Assembly (NCBI RefSeq): GCF_900143065.1
Contig: NZ_FRCX01000003.1
Span: 124,001 to 188,000, forward strand
DNA from: Duganella sacchari
Lineage (GTDB): Bacteria > Pseudomonadota > Gammaproteobacteria > Burkholderiales > Burkholderiaceae_D
Direction: 5' to 3'
Length of the DNA: 64,000 nucleotides
Made by a program: the position numbers and the translations under genes. The notes beneath the pieces were generated by a model that was not told where the DNA came from, did no database searches, and saw nothing but the letters and a program-made list of their open reading frames with translations. Below, piece after piece: positions 19,021 to 28,154 of this stretch (positions are counted from its first letter, which is position 1; each line of letters opens with the position of its first letter).

Positions 19021-19056
19021 AGCCGCACCAATACTGGTTTCAGCGCAGGCTTACAT

Positions 19057-20013
19057 TTAGTCTGCGCGCGCAAAACGCCGCCGGTAAGCTCCCGGCGTGG
19101 TCGCCGCGAGACGGCGGAAATGGTGGCGCAGCGATTCCTCGGAGCCAAAGCCGGCGCGCTCGGCAATCTGCGTCAGCGGCACATCGGGCTCTTCCAGCAT
19201 CTCCTTGACGATGGCCACGCGTTCGCGGATCAGCCACTCCACCGGTCCAAAGCCGGTGGCCTGTTGAAACTGGCGCTGCAAGGTGCGGGGACTCATGGCC
19301 GCGCGCTCGGCCATGCTGTTGACCGTCTGCGGCTGCGCCGGATGGCTGCGCAGCCAGTCCATCAGCCTGGACAACCTGCCCTGCTCGCCGTGCGCCATGG
19401 GACGCGGCAGGAACTGGGCCTGCCCGCCCTCGCGGTGCGGCGCCACCACCAGCCGCTGCGCCACCAGATTGCCGACCTTGGCGCCATGGTCGCGCCGCAC
19501 CACGTGCAGCAGCATGTCCAGCCCCGCAGCCGAACCAGCGGCGGTGATCACCTGGCCATTATCCACATACAGATCGTCGGGCTGCACCGCGATTTGCGGG
19601 TAGCGCCGCGCCAGCCTTTCCGCATAACGCCAGTGCGTGGTGGCGCGCTGCCCATCCAGCACGCCGGCCGCTGCCAGCACAAACACGCCCGAGCAGATCG
19701 AGCACAGCCGCGCGCCGCGTGCGTGGGCGGCGCGTATCCAGGCCAGCAACTGCGGCGGCGGCGATTCATCGGCATCGCGCCAGCCGGGAATGATGATGGT
19801 GTCGGCGCGCTCCAGCAGCTCGGGCGCATAAGGCGCCTGCACGGTGATGCCGCCGGCGGCGCGGATCGGCCCCTGCTCCACTGCGCACACGGCAAAGTCG
19901 TACCAGTCCACGCCCAGTTCCGGACGCTCCAGTGCAAACAGTTCGACCGTGCAGCCGAACTCGAAAGTACACAGCCGGTCGTACGCCAGCGCCACCACGA
20001 GATGTTTTTTCAT
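19057..20013 (-). CDS. ftrA: FtrA-like transcriptional regulator (DJ-1/PfpI domain plus AraC HTH)
   Basis: A 318-residue regulator. Residues 1-180 form a DJ-1/PfpI-like domain, with the elbow LCSICSGVFVLAAAG and THWRYAERLA as in the GlxA/FtrA group. Residues about 215-318 hold two AraC-type helix-turn-helix motifs (SMAERAAMSPRTLQRQFQQ and the later QIAERAGFGSEESLRHHFR). FtrA-type proteins are often next to a rhodanese gene, and here one is divergent 95 bases away. It may control that gene and possibly the collar operon downstream. The effector is unknown. Confidence 0.88.
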   Translation of the reverse strand: MKKHLVVALAYDRLCTFEFGCTVELFALERPELGVDWYDFAVCAVEQGPIRAAGGITVQAPYAPELLERADTIIIPGWRDADESPPPQLLAWIRAAHARGARLCSICSGVFVLAAAGVLDGQRATTHWRYAERLARRYPQIAVQPDDLYVDNGQVITAAGSAAGLDMLLHVVRRDHGAKVGNLVAQRLVVAPHREGGQAQFLPRPMAHGEQGRLSRLMDWLRSHPAQPQTVNSMAERAAMSPRTLQRQFQQATGFGPVEWLIRERVAIVKEMLEEPDVPLTQIAERAGFGSEESLRHHFRRLAATTPGAYRRRFARAD

Positions 20014-20108
20014 GGCGCAATCTTACCGTAGATTGGCCTGCGCGCCACTTCTGACCGTAACGAAGGCAACGCACAATGACGTCACTGCCAACCCATCAGG
20101 AGAAAACC

Positions 20109-20501
20109 ATGTCCTACGTTACCGAAGTAACCGCCGCCGACAGCGCCGCCGCCCTGGCGCACTTTGAAGCCAGCTTCCGCTACGAGACCGATTGCTGGGA
20201 CGTGCATAACGCCATCAGCACTGGCCAGCAGGATTTTGTATTGCTGGACGTGCGCGGCAGCGAGAAATACCAGGCCGGCCACGTGCCAGGCGCGCTGGAT
20301 CTGGCGCACCGCAAGATCATCGGCTCCAAACTGGCCGAGTTCCCGGCCGATACGCTGTTTGTGGTGTATTGCGCCGGACCGCACTGCAATGGCGCGGCCC
20401 GTGCCGCGATCCGGCTGGCCAAACTGGGCCGCCCGGTCAAGGTGATGCCGGGCGGAATAACGGGCTGGGTAGATGAAGGGTTTGAACTGGCGAGGTCTTA
20501 A
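20109..20501 (+). CDS. Rhodanese-like sulfurtransferase
   Basis: A 130-residue single rhodanese domain. The active-site loop CAGPHCNGA carries Cys candidates near residue 91, and the fold marks LLDVRGSEKYQAGHVPGALDL are intact. ATG 20109 is chosen because AGGAGA lies seven bases before it; the frame extends upstream to 20076 without a ribosome site. The protein would move sulfane sulfur to a thiol acceptor. It is divergent from the FtrA-like regulator, and its stop overlaps the convergent glutathione peroxidase stop by four bases (shared TTAA). Confidence 0.88.
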   Translation: MSYVTEVTAADSAAALAHFEASFRYETDCWDVHNAISTGQQDFVLLDVRGSEKYQAGHVPGALDLAHRKIIGSKLAEFPADTLFVVYCAGPHCNGAARAAIRLAKLGRPVKVMPGGITGWVDEGFELARS

Positions 20502-21106
20502 GAACCCAGCGCCTTTTCAACCGCGCTCACCAGCTGCTTGTCGCTCGGCGTGATCTTGCTGCCGAAGTTGTTGACCACGTTGCCGTGGCGGTCGATCAGG
20601 TATTTGTGGAAGTTCCAGGCCGGCGCCTTGCCGGTCGCCTTGATCAGATTGGCGAACAGCGGATTCGGTTCTTTGCCCGAGACCACCGACTTGGCAAACA
20701 TCGGGAACTTCACGCCATAGGTGTTGTAGCAGAAATCGGCGATTTCCTTGCTGCTGCCTGGCTCTTGCTGGCCGAAGTCGTTCGACGGGAAGCCCAGCAC
20801 CACCAGGCCTTTGCTGCCATATTTGGCATACAGGCCTTCCAGCCCCTCGTACTGGTTGGTGAAGCCGCAGTAGCTGGCGGTGTTCACCACCAGGATCACC
20901 TTGCCGGCGTACTGGCACAGGTCCTGCGGCGAATCGTCCTGCAGGCGCTTGAAGGTCTGCTTGAGGATGACCGGGCAGCTGCCCACCGGCACCGTTGCCG
21001 CAGCGGGAGCGGCCGGCGCTGCGGCCGGGGCTTGCGCCAACGCGGCGGCGCTGGCCGCCACGGTCAGCGAGGAAACAAGGCATAGCTGGGCGAGTGTCTT
21101 GGACAT
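20498..21106 (-). CDS. Glutathione peroxidase family protein, periplasmic
   Basis: A 202-residue thiol peroxidase with a signal peptide (residues 1-25, cleaved after LAQA) and a short Ala/Pro linker. The GPx motifs are present: VNTASYCGFTNQY with Cys in place of Sec, FPSNDFGQQEPG with the Gln, and PAWNFHKYLID with the Trp and Asn of the tetrad. The export signal is less usual than the cytoplasmic BtuE-type forms and suggests a role in removing peroxides in the periplasm, likely with a thioredoxin-like reductant. Confidence 0.9.
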   Translation of the reverse strand: MSKTLAQLCLVSSLTVAASAAALAQAPAAAPAAPAAATVPVGSCPVILKQTFKRLQDDSPQDLCQYAGKVILVVNTASYCGFTNQYEGLEGLYAKYGSKGLVVLGFPSNDFGQQEPGSSKEIADFCYNTYGVKFPMFAKSVVSGKEPNPLFANLIKATGKAPAWNFHKYLIDRHGNVVNNFGSKITPSDKQLVSAVEKALGS

Positions 21107-21235
21107 AATGGTCGGCAGGAGAGAATGAGGAACGGATCATTCTAGTCCAAATTAGTGCCCCTCGCACGATTGACCCAGATTAAGCAATGACTGCTTTCAT
21201 GACGTTAATGTCATTCCATATGACACGGAGGCGGT

Positions 21236-22264
21236 ATGCGTATTTTGCTCCTCATGCTGCTATGGATCAGTACTGCGCACGCGCAGCTGGTGTCCTTGCC
21301 TGCCATGCGCGCCGGCCAGGTCAGCGTCTCCGGCCTGTCGTCCGGCGCCTATATGGCGGTGCAGTTCGAGGTAGCGTTCTCGCGCAGTGTGATCGGCGCC
21401 GGCATCATCGCAGGCGGTCCGTATTTCTGCGCGCAAGGCAGCGTGCTCACCGCCACCACCAGCTGCAGCTGCAGCAACGACCTGCTCCCCTGCCGCGTGC
21501 GCGCGGGCGGCACGCGCGTGCCGGACCTGATCGCCATGACCGACTGGTTCGCTGCCGCGCAAACCATCGATCCCACCAGCGCCATGGCCAGCCACCGCGT
21601 CTGGCTGTTTTCCGGCAGCGCCGATTCCATCGTGCCGCCGACGGTGATGAACGACCTGCACACCTACTACCGCCATTACATCAGTGCCGGCCACATCAGC
21701 TACAAGCGCAACCTCAACGCAGAACACGCGATGCCCACCAATAGCTACGGCAATAGTTGCCTGACGCTGGGCACGCCCTACATCAACAACTGCAACTACG
21801 ATGCTGCGGGCGAGCTGCTGAGCTGGATCTACGGGCCGCTCAACGCGCGCAATGAGGGCGCGCTCAGCGGCCAGTTCATCGCCTTCGACCAATCGGAATT
21901 CATCGCCGTGCCCAGCTGGCACGGCATGGCGGATTTCGGCTACCTGTATGTGCCCGCCGCCTGCAACAGCGACAGCGCAGGCTGCAAATTGCACATCGTC
22001 TTCCACGGCTGCCTGCAAGACCCGGACACCATCGGCGCCACCTTTGTACGCTATGCCGGCTACAACGCCTGGGCGGACAGCAACCGCATGCTGGTGCTGT
22101 ATCCCCAGGCCACCGCCACCTATGCCAATCCCAACGCATGCTGGGACTGGTTCGCCTACGACGACACGCGCTACGCGCAGAAAAGCGGCCGCCAGATGGC
22201 CGCCGTCAAACGCATGGTGGACCGTCTGACCGGACTTATATGCCGCCCAGGCAGATGTACTTAA
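21236..22264 (+). CDS. Extracellular PHB-depolymerase-like esterase
   Basis: A 342-residue secreted alpha/beta hydrolase. Residues 1-16 are a signal peptide ending AHAQ. SGLSSGAYMAVQ (about 34) is the GxSxG nucleophile elbow, and the layout with FSGSADSIVPP (acid) and IVFHGCLQDPDT (His) follows the short-chain-PHB-depolymerase group. Many paired cysteines fit an exported protein. It would cleave poly- or oligo-3-hydroxybutyrate or a related polyester. GGAGG lies just before the ATG. It overlaps the convergent aldehyde dehydrogenase by 29 bases. Confidence 0.85.
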   Translation: MRILLLMLLWISTAHAQLVSLPAMRAGQVSVSGLSSGAYMAVQFEVAFSRSVIGAGIIAGGPYFCAQGSVLTATTSCSCSNDLLPCRVRAGGTRVPDLIAMTDWFAAAQTIDPTSAMASHRVWLFSGSADSIVPPTVMNDLHTYYRHYISAGHISYKRNLNAEHAMPTNSYGNSCLTLGTPYINNCNYDAAGELLSWIYGPLNARNEGALSGQFIAFDQSEFIAVPSWHGMADFGYLYVPAACNSDSAGCKLHIVFHGCLQDPDTIGATFVRYAGYNAWADSNRMLVLYPQATATYANPNACWDWFAYDDTRYAQKSGRQMAAVKRMVDRLTGLICRPGRCT

Positions 22265-23690
22265 TCACCAGGAATTCATCGATGCCGAGGTGCGAACCTT
22301 CGCGTCCCAGGCCGGATTGCTTGACGCCGCCAAACGGCGCCACCTCGTTTGAAATCAGGCCCGTATTCACGCCGACCATGCCGCTTTCCAGCCCTTCCGC
22401 CACGCGCCAGATACGGCCGACGTCGCGCGAATAAAAATAGCTGGCCAGGCCAAACTCGGTATTGTTCGCCAGCGCCAGCGCTTCCTGATCGGTGGAGAAA
22501 CTGAACAGCGGCGCCAGTGGCCCGAAGGTTTCTTCTTTGGCGACCAGCATCTCGGCGTTGACATCGGCAATCACGGTCGGCTGGAAGAAGCTGTGCCCCA
22601 GCGCGTGACGCTGGCCGCCCAGCAGCAGACGGCCGCCCTTGGCCAGGGCGTCAGCCACGTGCTGTTCGATCTTCTGCACGGCCTTCTCATCGATGAGCGG
22701 GCCTTGCGTCACACCTTCCTCCACACCGTTGCCAACCTTGAGCTTATTCACAGCCGCCACCAGCTTCTGCGCAAACGCTTCGTACACGCCATCCTGCACA
22801 TAGATGCGGTTGGCGCACACGCAGGTCTGGCCCGAGTTGCGGTACTTGGAGGCGATGGCGCCCTCCACTGCCGCATCCAGGTCGGCATCGTCAAACACGA
22901 TGAACGGCGCATTGCCGCCCAGTTCCAGCGACAGCTTCTTGATGCTGGCGGCGCTCTGTTCCATGAGCAGCTTGCCGATCGCCGTCGAGCCGGTGAAGGT
23001 CAGCTTGCGCACAATAGGATTGGCGGTCATCTCGCCGCCGATTTCCTTGGCCGCACCCGTCACCACGCTGAATACGCCAGCCGGCACGCCGGCACGCTCC
23101 GCCAATACCGCCAGCGCCAGCGCGCAGTACGGCGTGGCTTCGGCCGGCTTGAGCACCATGGGGCAGCCCGCCGCCAGCGCGGGGCCGGCCTTGCGGGTAA
23201 TCATCGCAATCGGGAAGTTCCACGGCGTGATGGCGGCGCACACGCCGATCGGCTCCCGGGTCACCAGGATGCGGCGGTCCGGCCATGGCGACGCCAGCGT
23301 CTCGCCCGCCACACGCTTGGCTTCCTCGCCAAACCACTCGATGAACGAGGCGCCATACGCCACTTCGCCGCGCGACTCGGCCAAGGGCTTGCCCTGCTCG
23401 GCGGTCATGAGCAGTGCCAGGTCGTCGGTGTTTTCCAGGATCAGGTCATTCCACTTGCGCAGGATGGCGGCGCGTTCCTTGGCCGTCATTTTGCGCCACG
23501 CCGGCCAGGCAGCGTTGGCGGCATCGATCGCGCGTCTGGTTTCGGCAGCGCCCATCAAGGGAACGGTGCCGATCTGTGCGCCGGTGGCGGGGTTGGTGAC
23601 GGCCAGCGTGGCGCCGTTGTCGGCATCCACCCACTCGCCATTCAGGTAAGCCTGCTGACGCAGCAGGCCGGGGTCTTTCAGTTGCAGCAT
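22236..23690 (-). CDS. gabD: NAD(P)-dependent succinate-semialdehyde dehydrogenase
   Basis: A 484-residue aldehyde dehydrogenase of the GabD type. Signatures include ITPWNFPIAMITRK, FTGSTAIGKLL, LELGGNAPFIVFDDADLD (catalytic Glu) and NSGQTCVCANR (catalytic Cys). The ATG at 23690 has GGAG six bases upstream; the open frame continues further but into PPK2. It oxidises succinate semialdehyde to succinate, the last step of GABA breakdown, and GABA can come from putrescine. It lies 10 bases after PPK2 and ends a minus-strand run beginning with the SpeE-like gene, which makes a role in amine catabolism plausible. Confidence 0.92.
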   Translation of the reverse strand: MLQLKDPGLLRQQAYLNGEWVDADNGATLAVTNPATGAQIGTVPLMGAAETRRAIDAANAAWPAWRKMTAKERAAILRKWNDLILENTDDLALLMTAEQGKPLAESRGEVAYGASFIEWFGEEAKRVAGETLASPWPDRRILVTREPIGVCAAITPWNFPIAMITRKAGPALAAGCPMVLKPAEATPYCALALAVLAERAGVPAGVFSVVTGAAKEIGGEMTANPIVRKLTFTGSTAIGKLLMEQSAASIKKLSLELGGNAPFIVFDDADLDAAVEGAIASKYRNSGQTCVCANRIYVQDGVYEAFAQKLVAAVNKLKVGNGVEEGVTQGPLIDEKAVQKIEQHVADALAKGGRLLLGGQRHALGHSFFQPTVIADVNAEMLVAKEETFGPLAPLFSFSTDQEALALANNTEFGLASYFYSRDVGRIWRVAEGLESGMVGVNTGLISNEVAPFGGVKQSGLGREGSHLGIDEFLVIKYICLGGI

Positions 23691-23700
23691 AAGGAGCTCC

Positions 23701-24543
23701 TTATTCCACGGTGAAGGACGACAGGTCGGGATGCGGTGGCGGATACTGCAGGTCCATGCCTTCCAGCGTCTCCAGCAGCAGACTGGCAATCACCAGATTG
23801 CGGTGGGTCTTGGAGTTGGCCGGCACGATGTACCACGGCGCATGCGGCGCATCCGTTTCGCGGATCGCCTTTTCATAAGCGCGCTGGTAGTCGTCCCATT
23901 TGGCGCGCTGCTTGATGTCTTCCGGATTGAACTTCCACTGCTTGTCCGGATCGTCGAGACGCTCTTGCAGGCGCTCGCGCTGCTCTTCCTTCGAGATGTG
24001 CAGGAATACCTTGACGATCACCGTACCCGTCTCCGCCAGCATGCGTTCGAAATCGCGGATCTGCGCGTAACGGCGCTTGCACTCCTCGTCATCGATCATG
24101 CCCTGCACCCTGGTGATGAGCACATCCTCGTAATGACTGCGGTTGAAAATCGCAATCTCGCCCTGGACCGGCACATGCTGATGCACGCGCCACAGGTAGT
24201 CGTGCGCCAGTTCGCTGTCGGTCGGCGCCTTGAACGCCACGGCACGCAAGCCCATGGGACTGATGCGGCTAAACAAGGCGCGCACCGTGCCATCCTTGCC
24301 TGCGGTGTCGGTCCCCTGCAGCACCAGCAGCACCTTCTGCCCGCGCTGGGCGTACAGCTTGTCCTGCAGGGCGGCGATGCGGTCGATCAGCGCGGCGGTG
24401 CGTTCGAGGTCCAGCGCCTTGGCGCGCGACTTGCCAAGTTTGGGATTGGCGGCGCGCGTCGAGAACGTGCGGTCGTCCGCGTCCTTGTCACGCAGCTTGA
24501 ATTTGGGTGGCGCGCGGAAGCGCTGGCGGGCATTGTGTGTCAT
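23701..24543 (-). CDS. ppk2: Polyphosphate kinase 2 family (PPK2) phosphotransferase
   Basis: A 280-residue PPK2 domain. The Walker A loop is LQGTDTAGKDGTVRAL, the second motif FNRSHYEDVLITRV, and the lid DDPDKQWKFNPEDIKQRAKW, all standard for single-domain PPK2. It transfers phosphate between polyphosphate and nucleotides; the class I/III form usually makes ATP or ADP from AMP/ADP. It lies between the FAD oxidoreductase (12 bases) and gabD (10 bases), so it is likely cotranscribed with them, an unusual partnership. Confidence 0.92.
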   Translation of the reverse strand: MTHNARQRFRAPPKFKLRDKDADDRTFSTRAANPKLGKSRAKALDLERTAALIDRIAALQDKLYAQRGQKVLLVLQGTDTAGKDGTVRALFSRISPMGLRAVAFKAPTDSELAHDYLWRVHQHVPVQGEIAIFNRSHYEDVLITRVQGMIDDEECKRRYAQIRDFERMLAETGTVIVKVFLHISKEEQRERLQERLDDPDKQWKFNPEDIKQRAKWDDYQRAYEKAIRETDAPHAPWYIVPANSKTHRNLVIASLLLETLEGMDLQYPPPHPDLSSFTVE

Positions 24544-24555
24544 CGGATGAGCATA

Positions 24556-26178
24556 TCACTTCGCTGCCAGCTCTGCCGCGCGGTATCCCCACCATGCGGC
24601 TTCCTCGAATACCGAAAAGCCCGACAGGTCGGCGTGGGCAAACAGGATCGGCCCGTCCACCTCGCGCAACGCCTTCATGCCGGCATTGCTGCGGAAGTGA
24701 GGCCACGGCACGGCCATCGCATGGCCGCGCAAGGTGATGTCAACGCGTTCGACGCAGGATGCAAACTGCGCGCCATACGCGGTCTTCAGGTCGGCGCTGG
24801 CCAGCGCCAGCAGTTCTTCCGGCCTGGCCGACGCCATCCAGTGCCGCGCCGTGGAGGCCTTGCGATCCGATAGCGCCACGTAAGCACTGAACACGGTTTT
24901 CTGCGGCGGCTGCTGGCGAATATCCTGATGCGTGGAGACCACAAAGCCCAGTCCCGGCTCGCTGTACACCACGTTGTCCCAGCACAGCGGCGGCGGATTG
25001 GCGCCACCTTGCAGCTCTTCCGGAAAACGCTTGAGCAGGAAATTCGCCACCATCCACGGTGCATATTCCGGCGCATGCTTGCTGGCGTCAAAACCGTAAT
25101 CGCCGATGTTTTCCACCACGCGCGCCGCCACATAGGTCGGCATGGCGCAGATGGCTTTGCGCGCACGCACCAGATAGCTGGTGGCTTTGCCGTTTTCCAG
25201 CTTGAAGCACAGCGCTTCCACGCCATCGGCGGTTTTTTTAAGCGACACCACCGTCCCGGCCATGCGCTGGATCGCCGCCGCACGCTCCATGCCGGCCACC
25301 AGCGGCTGCAAGCCGCCCGGCCATGTCAGCCAGGCGCCGTTGCCGGCATTGGCGGCCTGGCCCCAGCGGCTGCAGTAGTAATGGAGCCCGGCCCATGCCG
25401 ATACCTGGTCATAGCGCGTGCCGTAATCGTCACGGCAGCAGTAGTTGAGATACCAGTGCAGCGTCGGCGACTTGTAGCCATTCCGCTCCATCCACTGCTT
25501 GAGCGAGATGTCGTCCAGCGCCTGCCACTGCGGGTCTTCCGACGACATCACGGTCGGGAACACAAACACGCGGCGCCCATCCGCACCGCGCAGCTGGCGC
25601 AGGCGCTGGACTTCGTCGAAGAAACGCTTGTGCTCATCCAGTTCCCATTGCGGCACGCCCTCGGTGGGAATGAAGCCGTCCTGCCAGTGGCCGTTGAACA
25701 GCAGCCGCTCTTCCGGCGCGTGCAGGATGAAGCGTTCGTCGTAATAAGGCTTCTCGGCAAAGGCATCTTTCTGGATGATGCCCAGGTCCGCCAGGATTTC
25801 GCGCACATGCACGGACTCCGGCGACGGCAGCGGCAAGTAATGCGCGCCGGTCGGATATGCATATTCGCCAAACGCACCGCCTGCCGCATTACCGTAAGGC
25901 TGCGGGCCATCGATCATCAGCACATCCCTCTTGCCCAGCTTTTTCAGCTTCCATGCGGCGGTGAGGCCGGCAACGCCGGAGCCGAGAATCGCAATATCGG
26001 TGTGGATAACTTGCGATGGCGGCGGCAGCGCATGGCGGTCGCGCAGGAAGTGGCCTTCGTCGCGGCCGACGTAATGCACGGTCGGCGTAATCTCCTGCCA
26101 GCGCTGGAAGGCCAGGCCGCTGCCAGCGGCGGTCAGCCCGGAGGCGCCCGCCCAGACCAGAAAGGAACGGCGCAGCAT
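24556..26178 (-). CDS. Tat-exported FAD/NAD(P)-binding amine-oxidase-like oxidoreductase
   Basis: A 540-residue flavoprotein. The N-terminus LRRSFLVWAGASGLTAAGSG is a twin-arginine-type signal, so the folded enzyme is probably exported. The dinucleotide fold is IAILGSGVAGLTAAWKLKKLG (about 64-84; GxGxxG), followed by the acidic end MIDGPQP. The C-terminal FAHADLSGFSVFEEAAWWG fits the FAD contact of amine-oxidase-like proteins. The substrate is not known. Its start overlaps the stop of the SpeE-like gene by one base (TGATG), so the two are translationally coupled; a polyamine or aminopropyl product is therefore a reasonable guess. Confidence 0.82.
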   Translation of the reverse strand: MLRRSFLVWAGASGLTAAGSGLAFQRWQEITPTVHYVGRDEGHFLRDRHALPPPSQVIHTDIAILGSGVAGLTAAWKLKKLGKRDVLMIDGPQPYGNAAGGAFGEYAYPTGAHYLPLPSPESVHVREILADLGIIQKDAFAEKPYYDERFILHAPEERLLFNGHWQDGFIPTEGVPQWELDEHKRFFDEVQRLRQLRGADGRRVFVFPTVMSSEDPQWQALDDISLKQWMERNGYKSPTLHWYLNYCCRDDYGTRYDQVSAWAGLHYYCSRWGQAANAGNGAWLTWPGGLQPLVAGMERAAAIQRMAGTVVSLKKTADGVEALCFKLENGKATSYLVRARKAICAMPTYVAARVVENIGDYGFDASKHAPEYAPWMVANFLLKRFPEELQGGANPPPLCWDNVVYSEPGLGFVVSTHQDIRQQPPQKTVFSAYVALSDRKASTARHWMASARPEELLALASADLKTAYGAQFASCVERVDITLRGHAMAVPWPHFRSNAGMKALREVDGPILFAHADLSGFSVFEEAAWWGYRAAELAAK

Positions 26179-27689
26179 CAGCGTATCACCCGGCGCCAGT
26201 CCTGCTCGAATTCATGCACGAGCGACTGGGTGTTGAGTCGGTTGGGCTCCATCGCCATCGGCTTCATGTCCGGCGGGAAGTTGAACATTTCGCGCGTGGT
26301 GTCGGCGTTCAGGTAGCGCATCGGCAAGCGATAGCTGGTTGGCGGCGTGTAGCTGGCCTGCGGCGTCGCCAGGATAAAGCCCCACTCGCCAAACGACGGC
26401 ACATAGGCGTGATATGGATAGGTCTTCATGCCCACCTCGCGCAGCGTGGCGTCGATGGTCCAGTAAGCATGCGGCGCAAAGAACGGCGACGTGGACTGCA
26501 CCACCATCAGGCCATTGGCCGCCAGGTGCTTGCGCACCATGCCGTAGAACGGCACCGAATACAGCTTGCCCAGCGCGAAACTGGACGGATCGGGAAAGTC
26601 CACAATCGCGGCGTCAAACATATCGTCATTGTGCTGCAGCCAGATCGCCGCATCGGCATTCACCACGCGCACGCGCTTGTCGCTGAAAGAGTTGTGATTC
26701 AGCCTGGTCAGCTCCTCGCGCCGGGTAAAAGCGCCCGTCATTGCCGGGTCCAGGTCCACCAGCGTGACGTGTTCGATATTTGGATAACGCAGGATTTCAC
26801 GCAGCGCCAGGCCATCGCCGCCGCCCAGCACCAGCACGCGCCTGGCCCAGGGCATGGGCTGCAGCACCGGATGCACCAGCGCTTCGTGATAGCGGTACTC
26901 GTCGCGCGAGGAGAACTGCAGATTGCCATTGATGTACAGGCGCAGATCGTCCTTCCACTTGGTAATCACCAGGCGCTGGTAGGGCGTGGTGGTGGCAAAC
27001 ACGATCTCGTCGCCGAACAGGCCATGCTCGCCCCAGTAGGTCAGCTTGTCGGCAAACGCAAAACCGAACACCAGCGCGCACAGCACCGTGCAGGCGCGCA
27101 GCAAACGGCCCGTGACATTTTTGAGCTCTGTGGAAAAAGCCTTGATTGTCCACAGGGCCACGCCGACATTGAGCATCCCGAACAGGAAGCCGGTGCGCAC
27201 CAGCCCCAGATGCGGCGCCAGCACCAGCGGGAACAGCAGCGACACGGCCAGCGCACCCAGATAATCAAACGTCAGCACCTTGCTGACCAGTTCATTGAAC
27301 GCCGTCTGCCGCGCATTCAGCGCGCGCATCACGAGCGGCACCTCCATGCCGACAAAGGCGCCGATCAGGAACACCATCACATACAGCAGGGTGCGGAATG
27401 GCGCCGCCATCCACGAGAAGGTCAGGAACAGCACCGCCGCCGACACGCCGCCCACCAGGCCGACCGCCAGTTCGATATCCACAAAGCGCGCCAGCACATC
27501 CTCGTCCTTCACGTACTTGGAGAAGTGCGCGCCAACCCCCATCGCAAACAAGTAGCATCCAATAATCGTGGAGAACTGCAGCACCGAGTCGCCCAGCAGA
27601 TAGCTGGACAGCGCCCCGGCGATCAGCTCATACGCCAGCCCGCAGGAGGCGACGACGAAGACGGACAGTATGAGAATCTTTTTGGTCAT
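26178..27689 (-). CDS. Membrane-fused spermidine-synthase-like protein
   Basis: A 503-residue protein. Residues 1-230 have about seven hydrophobic helices (starting ILILSVFVVASCGLAYELIA). Residues about 250-470 are a spermidine-synthase-type Rossmann domain: TTPYQRLVITKW, YHEALVHP, VLVLGGGDGLALREIL (the SAM-site GGGDG), LVDLDP and DFPDPSSFALGKLYSVPFY. Soluble SpeE transfers aminopropyl from decarboxylated SAM to putrescine. The membrane form has an unproven substrate, which could be at the membrane. It is divergent from the DUF350...speD set by 52 bases, and SpeD there would supply the aminopropyl donor. Confidence 0.87.
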   Translation of the reverse strand: MTKKILILSVFVVASCGLAYELIAGALSSYLLGDSVLQFSTIIGCYLFAMGVGAHFSKYVKDEDVLARFVDIELAVGLVGGVSAAVLFLTFSWMAAPFRTLLYVMVFLIGAFVGMEVPLVMRALNARQTAFNELVSKVLTFDYLGALAVSLLFPLVLAPHLGLVRTGFLFGMLNVGVALWTIKAFSTELKNVTGRLLRACTVLCALVFGFAFADKLTYWGEHGLFGDEIVFATTTPYQRLVITKWKDDLRLYINGNLQFSSRDEYRYHEALVHPVLQPMPWARRVLVLGGGDGLALREILRYPNIEHVTLVDLDPAMTGAFTRREELTRLNHNSFSDKRVRVVNADAAIWLQHNDDMFDAAIVDFPDPSSFALGKLYSVPFYGMVRKHLAANGLMVVQSTSPFFAPHAYWTIDATLREVGMKTYPYHAYVPSFGEWGFILATPQASYTPPTSYRLPMRYLNADTTREMFNFPPDMKPMAMEPNRLNTQSLVHEFEQDWRRVIR

Positions 27690-27741
27690 TTACACTCGTT
27701 TGCATTATTATCAAGTTAACTACTTTACCTGAAGGTACACC

Positions 27742-28128
27742 GTGCCTGCCATCCTAAATTATCTGATTCACCTCGCGCTAGCGGCTTTGCTGCTGGCCGC
27801 GTTCTTCAAAGCCTACACCTGGATGACGCCGTTCGACGAGGTGCTGCTGATCCGCCAGGGCAACCAGGCCGCAGCGCTATCGCTGGGCGGGGCGTTGATA
27901 GGTTTTTCCATCACCATCGGTTCAGCGCTCATGCATACTGCCGATTACCGCGAATTTTTCGCCTGGGCCTTCGGCGCCATGGTGGTGCAGATGCTGGCCT
28001 ATGCGATCGCCACCAGTGCGCTGAAGATGTCCAAGGACCAGATTGAAGCCAACAACACGGCATTTGGCGGCCTGCTGGGCGCGATCTCCATTTCCATCGG
28101 CGTCATCAACGGCGCCTGCATTTCCTAA
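27742..28128 (+). CDS. DUF350 inner-membrane protein
   Basis: A 128-residue protein with about four membrane helices: residues 5-22, 48-65, 75-95 and 105-127. GTG at 27742 is the start, with GAAGG seven bases upstream. DUF350 is also the family of E. coli YjfL, encoded with PspA-like and GspS-like ATP-grasp proteins, so it recurs in membrane/peptide-modification neighbourhoods. Its biochemical role is unknown. It opens the plus-strand operon of DUF350, SPFH, DUF4178, Gly-rich protein and SpeD. Confidence 0.87.
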   Translation: MPAILNYLIHLALAALLLAAFFKAYTWMTPFDEVLLIRQGNQAAALSLGGALIGFSITIGSALMHTADYREFFAWAFGAMVVQMLAYAIATSALKMSKDQIEANNTAFGGLLGAISISIGVINGACIS

Positions 28129-28154
28129 CGAATTAACGCAAAGCGAGGACCATC

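Noticed and set aside
18957..19208. Small plus-strand frame in the AT-rich gap near the FtrA-like gene
   Set aside because: Most of it is antisense to the regulator gene and codon usage is unlike neighbouring genes.
19559..19567. DnaA-box match TTATCCACA
   Set aside because: It is a single match inside the FtrA-like gene. About one such match is expected by chance in a window of this size.
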